Assembly (NCBI GenBank): GCA_002402125.1
Contig: NVVG01000165.1
Span: 745 to 11,045 of the forward strand
Direction of reading: 5' to 3'
Length of the DNA: 10,301 nucleotides
From: Moraxellaceae bacterium
GTDB taxonomy: Bacteria; Pseudomonadota; Gammaproteobacteria; Pseudomonadales; Ketobacteraceae
A program made the translations under genes and the position numbers. The notes below the pieces were generated by a model, which was given only the letters and a program-made list of their open reading frames with translations, searched no databases and had not been told where the DNA came from. Below, in pieces: positions 5,906 through 10,301 of this stretch; positions within the stretch are counted from its first letter, which is position 1; each line of letters starts with the position of its first letter.

Positions 5906-8737
5906 ATGGATAAAATTGTCGTTCGCGGTGCCCGCACCCACAACCTAAAAAATATCGACATCGACATCCCCAGAGATAAATTTGTTGTAATCACCGGCCT
6001 TTCGGGGTCAGGCAAGTCTTCACTGGCGTTTGATACTCTTTATGCAGAAGGCCAACGCCGCTATGTCGAGTCGCTTTCCACCTATGCTCGGCAATTTCTA
6101 TCGTTGATGGAAAAACCTGACGTCGATCATATCGAAGGTTTATCACCGGCAATATCCATTGAGCAGAAAAGTACGTCCCACAACCCCCGCTCCACCGTAG
6201 GCACTATTACCGAAATATACGACTATCTACGTTTGCTATTTGCCCGGGTGGGCACACCTACCTGCCCCGAACATGGGCAACCACTGGAAGCCCAGACTGT
6301 CAGCCAAATGGTCGACAGCGTATTGGAGCGACCACAAAACACCAAGTTAATGATTCTTGCTCCGGTAATAAAGGAAAAAAAAGGCGAACACCTGCATTTA
6401 ATCGAGGAACTCAAAAGTGAAGGTTTTATCCGTGCACGTATTGACGGCATTATTGTCGAGCTCGACCAGGCCCCTACACTTGAAAAAAACAAAAAACACA
6501 CCATCGATGTCGTGGTCGATAGGATAAAACTCAAAGAGGGTGTAGAGATTCGACTTGCAGAATCCATTGAGTCAGCCCTTACCCTTGCCGATGGTACGGT
6601 ATTAATTAGCAATATGGATGATGAAAGCGATGCCGATCTATTTTCATCTAAGTTTGCCTGCCCTATTTGCAGCTACAGTTTAAGCGAATTGGAACCAAGA
6701 ACATTCTCCTTCAACAATCCTGCAGGTGCCTGCCCAACCTGCGATGGTTTAGGTGCAACGCAATTCTTCGATGAAGAATCTATCGTGGTATCCCCAGAGC
6801 TAAGTTTATCCGAAGGAGCCATACGCGGCTGGGACAAACGCAATATATATTATTTTCAAATGCTCACCTCACTCGCCGAGCATTTTGACTTTGATATCGA
6901 CACTCCATTTAAAAAATTAAAAAAGAAGGTGAGGAATTCCATCCTGCAAGGTAGTGGCAAAGAATCCGTGGCATTTTATTATCTCAATGATAGAGGCGAC
7001 GTAACTACCCGCAATCACCCCTTCGAGGGCATCATCCCGAACATGCAGCGCCGCTATCGAGACACCGAGTCAAATGCAGTAAGAGAAGAGTTATCTAAAT
7101 ATTTAATCTCTGCATCGTGCCCTGAGTGTGATGGATCGCGATTAAACAAATCGGCTCGCCATGTATTTATCGACCAACATAATTTACCTGACATTGTAAA
7201 ACTACCCATCGGTGATGCACTCAGTTATTTCTCCGATTTACACCTACCAGGAAAGAAAGGCAGTATTGCGGAAAAGATCCTGAAAGAAATACGTGAACGC
7301 CTGCAGTTTTTGACTAATGTCGGCCTAGAGTATTTAACCCTCAACCGCAAAGCAGAAACGCTTTCCGGCGGCGAAGCCCAAAGAATACGCCTGGCCAGCC
7401 AGATCGGCGCTGGGTTGATGGGAGTCATGTACGTACTTGACGAACCCTCCATCGGACTTCATCAACGTGATAACGCGCGTTTACTAAAAACCCTCATCAA
7501 ACTACGTGACATGGGCAACACCGTGATTGTGGTAGAGCATGATGAGGAAGCCATCAGGAAAGCCGATTTTGTTATCGACATTGGACCTGGAGCGGGGGTA
7601 CACGGTGGAGAAATTCTCCGCGCAGGTTCTGTAGAAGACATCATGAGGTGCAGAAAGTCACTCACCGGCCAATATCTCAAAGGCACAAAGTCCATCGCGA
7701 TACCGGATAAACGTGCGATCAACGATCCCGAAAAACAATTAACCATCATTGGCGCCAGTGGCAACAACTTACAACAAGTCGACCTACAAATCCCCCTTGG
7801 GCTAATGACCTGTGTCACTGGCGTGTCGGGCTCCGGTAAATCGACGCTCATTAATAGTACCCTGTATCCCTTAAGCGCCACCGCACTTAATGGCGCCACC
7901 ACTTTAAAAGCGGCGGAACACGAATCAATTGAAGGCCTAGATCAACTGGATAAAGTTGTTGATATCGACCAAAGCCCCATTGGCCGTACACCTCGGTCAA
8001 ACCCCGCCACCTACACTGGAATATTCACTCCGATACGCGAGTTATTCGCCGGTACGCCGGAGGCAAGAGCACGCGGTTATAAACCCGGTCGCTTTAGCTT
8101 TAACGTAAAAGGTGGCCGTTGCGAGGCTTGCCAAGGCGATGGGGTCATCAAGGTTGAAATGCATTTCTTACCCGACATTTATGTTGCCTGTGACGTCTGC
8201 AAAGGCAAACGTTATAATCGTGAGACTTTGGAAATTAAATATAAAAGCCTAAGTATTCATGAAGTATTGGCAATGACCGTGGAGGATGCGCGGGTGTTTT
8301 TTGACAACATTCCGGCGATTGCCCGCAAGCTACAAACTTTAATGGATGTGGGGTTGTCCTATATTGGGCTGGGTCAGGCGGCTACCACGCTGTCAGGTGG
8401 CGAGGCTCAACGAGTCAAACTGTCGAAAGAATTATCCAAACGAGATACTGGCCAAACCCTGTATATTTTGGATGAACCTACCACTGGATTGCATTTTCAT
8501 GATATCCAGCAATTGTTAGTTGTATTGCACCGCTTAAGAGACAAAGGCAATACCGTGGTGATTATTGAACACAACTTGGACGTAGTAAAAACAGCCGACT
8601 GGATTGTGGATTTAGGACCAGAAGGCGGTAGTGGTGGCGGACTCATTATTGCCACCGGAACCCCAGAGCAGGTAGCAAAACAAAAAGGTTCGTATACTGG
8701 CAAGTATTTAAAACCACTATTAAAAAAGGCGCGATAA
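5906..8737 (+). CDS. uvrA: Excinuclease ABC subunit A, UvrA
   Basis: UvrA is the cytoplasmic damage sensor of nucleotide excision repair: an ABC-type ATPase dimer that scans DNA with UvrB and loads it at lesions. All 943 residues are present (E. coli 940). Visible are the first Walker [10 protein letters not shown] (31–39), a UvrB-binding region with CPEHG at 120, zinc-module cysteines C252/C255 and C276/C279, ABC signature [11 protein letters not shown] (from 486) followed by the Walker [15 protein letters not shown], second Walker [10 protein letters not shown] (639–647), the second zinc module C739/C742 and C762/C765, second signature [11 protein letters not shown] (from 829) and Walker [12 protein letters not shown]. 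The start ATG at 5906 begins the family-typical [17 protein letters not shown]; there is no clear Shine-Dalgarno sequence before it (only GGCG). It is divergent from the yajR-like gene and its last codons form part of a terminator hairpin. Confidence 0.98.
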   Translation: MDKIVVRGARTHNLKNIDIDIPRDKFVVITGLSGSGKSSLAFDTLYAEGQRRYVESLSTYARQFLSLMEKPDVDHIEGLSPAISIEQKSTSHNPRSTVGTITEIYDYLRLLFARVGTPTCPEHGQPLEAQTVSQMVDSVLERPQNTKLMILAPVIKEKKGEHLHLIEELKSEGFIRARIDGIIVELDQAPTLEKNKKHTIDVVVDRIKLKEGVEIRLAESIESALTLADGTVLISNMDDESDADLFSSKFACPICSYSLSELEPRTFSFNNPAGACPTCDGLGATQFFDEESIVVSPELSLSEGAIRGWDKRNIYYFQMLTSLAEHFDFDIDTPFKKLKKKVRNSILQGSGKESVAFYYLNDRGDVTTRNHPFEGIIPNMQRRYRDTESNAVREELSKYLISASCPECDGSRLNKSARHVFIDQHNLPDIVKLPIGDALSYFSDLHLPGKKGSIAEKILKEIRERLQFLTNVGLEYLTLNRKAETLSGGEAQRIRLASQIGAGLMGVMYVLDEPSIGLHQRDNARLLKTLIKLRDMGNTVIVVEHDEEAIRKADFVIDIGPGAGVHGGEILRAGSVEDIMRCRKSLTGQYLKGTKSIAIPDKRAINDPEKQLTIIGASGNNLQQVDLQIPLGLMTCVTGVSGSGKSTLINSTLYPLSATALNGATTLKAAEHESIEGLDQLDKVVDIDQSPIGRTPRSNPATYTGIFTPIRELFAGTPEARARGYKPGRFSFNVKGGRCEACQGDGVIKVEMHFLPDIYVACDVCKGKRYNRETLEIKYKSLSIHEVLAMTVEDARVFFDNIPAIARKLQTLMDVGLSYIGLGQAATTLSGGEAQRVKLSKELSKRDTGQTLYILDEPTTGLHFHDIQQLLVVLHRLRDKGNTVVIIEHNLDVVKTADWIVDLGPEGGSGGGLIIATGTPEQVAKQKGSYTGKYLKPLLKKAR

Positions 8738-8759
8738 ACGCGCCTTTTTTAATAGTGGT
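8713..8759. terminator. Bidirectional terminator overlapping the end of uvrA
   Basis: A perfect 21-base inverted repeat (8713–8733 with 8739–8759) encloses the 5-base loop ataaa. The core is ggcgcg/cgcgcc flanked by a run of six A on the left and six T on the right, so it works as a GC stem plus U-run on either strand. The left arm is the last seven codons of uvrA and the uvrA stop codon (8735–8737) lies in the loop. It separates convergent uvrA and the Ig-like protein gene, whose stop is at 8781. Confidence 0.93.
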
Positions 8760-8780
8760 AACAGATAAAATAATTGTTTT

Positions 8781-10301
8781 TTATAACTCTGGAATATCAA
8801 TAGTTTTCGATATTGTTGTACCATCCACCTGAGTGACACCAACGGTAATTGAACCAGCGTCAGTACTATTCCTTTTTATTGCTAGAGGAAACGAATACCC
8901 GTTTTTCTTGCACTCATTGGGAAAAATAGGGAATCCCCCTGCAACAATCTCTACGCCACCATTCGCATCAGTCACAATCGCCGTCCCCTGAGCAGGAGTA
9001 AGGCCAACAGCACCAGTAAGGGTAAACGAAATTGTTGATTGCGCATTTACACTAGCAAGCGTTGGTACGGCACTATTAGCAATCACCACCGCATCGGAAG
9101 TTTCACACAAACTGTCCATCTCAATGGTTTGAGAGACCTCCTGTCCGTCTACCTGAGTCACTACAATTGAAATCGAACCCTTATCTACACCGGTTCGCTC
9201 CACATTTACACTGAATGCATAACCATCAGTACTACATGCATTTGGGATCTTTGGTGCCCCCCCGGTATTTATTCTTATGTTCCCTGAAATACTGGCCCGT
9301 ACTATTGTCCCGCTAGCCGGAGTTAGCCCGTTACTATCTTCAAGAACAACTGTAACAAAACCTTTAGCACCAACTTTTTCTAGAGCAGGCATCTCCGAAC
9401 CATTAATGCTCACAGTATCAGAAGCCATGCACAACGTCATTGTCTCACGCACTTCTACTAAACTTTCACAATGCCCTGCAGTCTTTGCTTCTTCACTACA
9501 TACCACACCCTGATACTTCCCTTCTGATTTTTTGGTAAAGAATCCATCATTGTCAAAATCCGAAAAGAATTCACCAGAATCCCACTCGCCATTACTGTTA
9601 GTGTCTAGAAAAGCCTCACTATCAAGTTGCTGTACGATTTCCTCAGAGCCATCAAGAACCCCGTCATTATTAGTGTCTACAAGATCAAAACGCCCGTTAC
9701 TATTAACATCGACAAACGACTCCTGCCCCGTTGATCTTGCCAATATATACACTAAACCATCACTGGGCCGAGGGTCCTGGGCCACCCAATTAACCGAACA
9801 TGCACCAGCTTTAACGGCACAAGACCCTTCTACACTGCCACCACTGGCAACAAAACTCACAAGAGTACCGTCTGGCACAGGATTATTAAATTCATCTGAA
9901 ACTCGAATAGATATTTTCGATGTAATACCTTCGTGGTTTAGGCCACGTGGATTTAATATCGTTGCAGAGATAGAAAAACTATCTTGATCAGGCAATCCGG
10001 AATGTATGGCTATTGGGGTTGATGTTGATTCAATATCATCCCCAGCTTCCACCACTAATGAAGCAATTACTACTACAGTTGTATTTACAGTTCCTGCATT
10101 TAGTGTTGTTTGGACCTGTCCCTGCGCATCAGTTACACCCGAGTCCAGTGATAAACTCACTCCTCCCAAAGTCGAAGACAATGAAAAATTAACGTCTACA
10201 CCAGCGATTGGCACATCACTCTTATCTACGATTTCAAAGACAATACTGCTTGTTTCTGGCTGGCTCGCACTTCCTATACCTTGCAAAGATATTGTTGCGG
10301 G
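8781..10301 (-). CDS. Large Ig-like-domain surface or secreted protein (C-terminal 506 residues; N-terminus beyond the right edge)
   Basis: The frame is open to the right edge, so the true start is outside the window; the TTG at 10286 is not a convincing start. Counting residue 1 at 10301, about 1–95 look like a bacterial Ig-like Big_1 domain of the invasin/intimin kind (FEIVDKSDVPIAGVDVNFSL, then VTDAQGQVQTTLNAGT), followed by a second one (about 107–185, with VSDEFNNPVPDGTLVSF). A segment at about 198–255 is full of Asp/Asn/Gly loops (DVNSNGRFD, DTNNDGVLD, DTNSNGEWD, DFDNDGFF) typical of calcium binding. Two related modules of 108 residues then fill the C-terminus. Cysteines are paired in each region, fitting an oxidising, extracytoplasmic place. 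The product ends in IPEL with no membrane anchor or sorting motif. Adhesion or matrix function is plausible from the family, but the role and export route are unknown. It converges on uvrA and seems unrelated to it. Confidence 0.85.
   Translation of the reverse strand, partial: PATISLQGIGSASQPETSSIVFEIVDKSDVPIAGVDVNFSLSSTLGGVSLSLDSGVTDAQGQVQTTLNAGTVNTTVVVIASLVVEAGDDIESTSTPIAIHSGLPDQDSFSISATILNPRGLNHEGITSKISIRVSDEFNNPVPDGTLVSFVASGGSVEGSCAVKAGACSVNWVAQDPRPSDGLVYILARSTGQESFVDVNSNGRFDLVDTNNDGVLDGSEEIVQQLDSEAFLDTNSNGEWDSGEFFSDFDNDGFFTKKSEGKYQGVVCSEEAKTAGHCESLVEVRETMTLCMASDTVSINGSEMPALEKVGAKGFVTVVLEDSNGLTPASGTIVRASISGNIRINTGGAPKIPNACSTDGYAFSVNVERTGVDKGSISIVVTQVDGQEVSQTIEMDSLCETSDAVVIANSAVPTLASVNAQSTISFTLTGAVGLTPAQGTAIVTDANGGVEIVAGGFPIFPNECKKNGYSFPLAIKRNSTDAGSITVGVTQVDGTTISKTIDIPEL
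8790..9113 (-). repeat. Second (C-terminal) copy of a 108-residue module
   Basis: Encodes the module from SLCETSDAVV to TISKTIDIP. Aligns with the preceding copy at LC(M/E)(A/T)S, (G/V)GLTPA(S/Q)GT, GG.P.(I/F)PN.C...GY.F and GSI.(I/V).VTQVDG. Both Cys positions (one near the start, one in NECKKNGY) are kept. The copies have diverged enough that they are recognisable mainly at protein level. Confidence 0.8.
9114..9437 (-). repeat. First copy of a 108-residue module
   Basis: Encodes the module from TLCMASDTVS to SQTIEMD, in direct tandem with the next copy with no spacer. Shares Cys near the start and the Cys in NACSTDGY, as well as NGLTPASGT and VTQVDGQ. The pattern suggests a beta-sandwich domain closed by one disulfide. 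Confidence 0.8.
9537..9710 (-). other. Asp/Asn-rich calcium-loop segment of the Ig-like protein
   Basis: Codes for about 58 residues with four DxNxNG/DxDNDG-type loops (DVNSNGRFD, DTNNDGVLD, DTNSNGEWD, DFDNDGFF). Such spacing of acidic and Asn residues is the EF-hand-like calcium loop seen in dockerins, thrombospondin type 3 repeats and many secreted bacterial proteins. It lies between the Ig-like domains and the duplicated modules, so calcium could stiffen that join. Confidence 0.65.

Noticed and set aside
5659..5913. 84-codon rightward frame running into the start of uvrA
   Set aside because: It begins inside the yajR-like gene on the opposite strand, crosses the divergent promoter region, and resembles no known leader peptide.
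7462..7902. 146-codon leftward frame inside uvrA
   Set aside because: Fully within the conserved uvrA ATPase region; shadow frame.
9532..9987. 151-codon rightward frame opposite the Ig-like protein gene
   Set aside because: Low-complexity Ser/Leu/Pro product, mirror of the Asp/Asn-rich coding strand; no independent support.
10284..10286. TTG as start of the Ig-like protein
   Set aside because: The frame continues without a stop to the right edge, the upstream residues (PATIS) continue a beta-strand pattern, and no signal peptide follows the TTG; the gene is cut by the window edge.
1..10301. tRNA, rRNA, CRISPR array, insertion sequence or prophage genes
   Set aside because: No spaced identical repeats, no transposase or integrase frames, and no tRNA-like cloverleaf noticed on either strand.
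8781..10301. Ig-like protein as a substrate of the neighbouring type II secretion system
   Set aside because: Mere presence a few kilobases away, with unrelated housekeeping genes between, is not evidence of a functional link; its N-terminus is not visible.

Overview
The window looks like chromosomal DNA from a marine-type gammaproteobacterium of the Pseudomonas/Cellvibrio side of the class. The main evidence is the block ssb – yajR-type MFS transporter – divergent uvrA, an arrangement I know from Pseudomonas (PA4232–PA4233–PA4234 in P. aeruginosa). Next to it are type II secretion genes in the order gspN–gspC–gspD. The base composition is moderate and no tRNA, rRNA, insertion sequence or CRISPR array was seen.

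Layout. Positions 1–3375 hold a leftward type II secretion group: gspN (inner-membrane protein N), then gspC (inner-membrane clamp with PDZ-like domain), then gspD (outer-membrane secretin, whose C-terminal half lies beyond the left edge). A 197-base gap between gspN and gspC carries nested palindromes just upstream of the gspC ribosome binding site. A gene-free stretch of about 330 bases (3376–3702) holds a possible gspN promoter and the strong terminator of ssb. ssb (3703–4266) and the yajR-like transporter gene (4337–5692) also read leftward. uvrA (5906–8737) reads rightward from a divergent 213-base intergenic region. uvrA ends in a perfect 21-bp inverted repeat that can act as a terminator on both strands. 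It separates uvrA from a convergent leftward gene (8781 to beyond the right edge) for a large Ig-like-domain surface or secreted protein.

How the genes work together. GspC links the inner-membrane platform to the periplasmic N domains of the GspD secretin, and GspN is an accessory protein of the same system. Both GspC and GspD here carry unusual basic Lys/Ser/Arg-rich low-complexity inserts. SSB and UvrA both serve DNA maintenance (replication/repair and nucleotide excision repair); the transporter between them is a conserved neighbour of unknown link. The Ig-like protein shows tandem Big_1-like domains, an Asp/Asn-rich calcium-loop segment and a C-terminal duplicated module of 108 residues with conserved cysteines, and it is not obviously linked to its neighbours.

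No complete undescribed system is visible. The most notable points are the paired basic linkers in GspC and GspD, the nested palindromes before gspC, the duplicated Cys-containing module of the Ig-like protein, and the uvrA stop codon placed in the loop of a long perfect hairpin.
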